A DNA stretch of 64,000 nt from CAYFLR01 sp964343805. GTDB taxonomy: Bacteria; Bdellovibrionota_B; Oligoflexia; CAYFLR01. The translations under genes were made by a program, and so were the position numbers. This document shows, one piece after another, positions 63,994 through 64,000 of this stretch. The notes under the pieces are model-generated. The model was not told the DNA's origin, did not search any database, and saw only the letters and a program-made list of their open reading frames with translations. Location: positions 5,314 through 69,313 of the forward strand of contig CAYFLR010000028.1 of assembly GCA_964343805.1 (NCBI GenBank), given 5' to 3'. Position 1 is the stretch's first letter; each line of letters begins with the position of its first letter.

Positions 63994-64000
63994 TAATTAT

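Overview
The window reads as chromosomal core sequence from a Gram-negative, diderm bacterium with an AT-rich genome. Lipid A, BamA and Lol genes, many lipoprotein signals, a PAS/sigma-54 activator, a PilZ protein, a Na+-NQR operon and a membrane pyrophosphatase together suggest the former Deltaproteobacteria, most likely Bdellovibrionota. That placement is inference from gene content, not from a phylogenetic marker search. It is a draft scaffold: runs of N at 1890-1899, 4331-4340, 12179-12319 and 44185-44194 all fall inside genes. At three of them the reading frame changes, so the N counts are placeholders. I see no rRNA, tRNA, CRISPR array, insertion sequence or phage gene, and no gene-free stretch longer than 300 bases.

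Layout. 1-4.9 kb: a partial unknown protein, an unknown lipoprotein and a subtilisin-like lipoprotein protease. 4.9-6.1 kb: aspartate kinase. 6.1-16.8 kb: a tight cluster of a zinc-peptidase/TPR protein, MoxR ATPase, DUF58, a BatA-DUF4159 fusion, a second vWA-like membrane protein and two coiled-coil proteins. This looks like one MoxR/vWA envelope or chaperone system. 16.9-19.6 kb: a DUF2914 protein and an Hpt/receiver-like/GAF protein with a degenerate kinase domain. 19.6-22.1 kb: leuS on the minus strand. 22.3-24 kb: a rhomboid-like membrane protein and a PilZ protein.

24.0-34.1 kb is an envelope-assembly supercluster: Lol permease, lolD, bamA, skp, lpxD, fabZ, lpxA, msbA and lpxK. It leads into trkA-trkH (K+ uptake) and an amidohydrolase. 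37.7-41.8 kb is more accessory: a trypsin-like protease, a probable outer-membrane barrel, mnmH, an ankyrin protein and a possible tiny lipoprotein. At 41.7-43.5 kb on the minus strand lies a PAS/sigma-54 activator with a small cysteine protein, divergent from nqrABCDEF (43.8-49.5 kb).

49.6-54.8 kb: UGP-type UDP-glucose pyrophosphorylase, trpS, a stand-alone LeuA-regulatory-domain protein and hppA. 54.9-64 kb: clpB, ispE, a frameshifted prs, then the translation/replication block rplY-pth-rpsF-rpsR-(DUF2232)-rplI-dnaB.

The most unusual signal is NqrA. Its C-terminus carries two complete four-cysteine ferredoxin motifs of the kind found in RnfC, which textbook NqrA lacks. With a pyrophosphatase carrying Na+-type signature residues, the window suggests sodium-based energetics. 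Other points worth checking are the pseudokinase without its phospho-acceptor histidine, the free-standing LeuA allosteric domain, a leaderless protease promoter and the prs frameshift.
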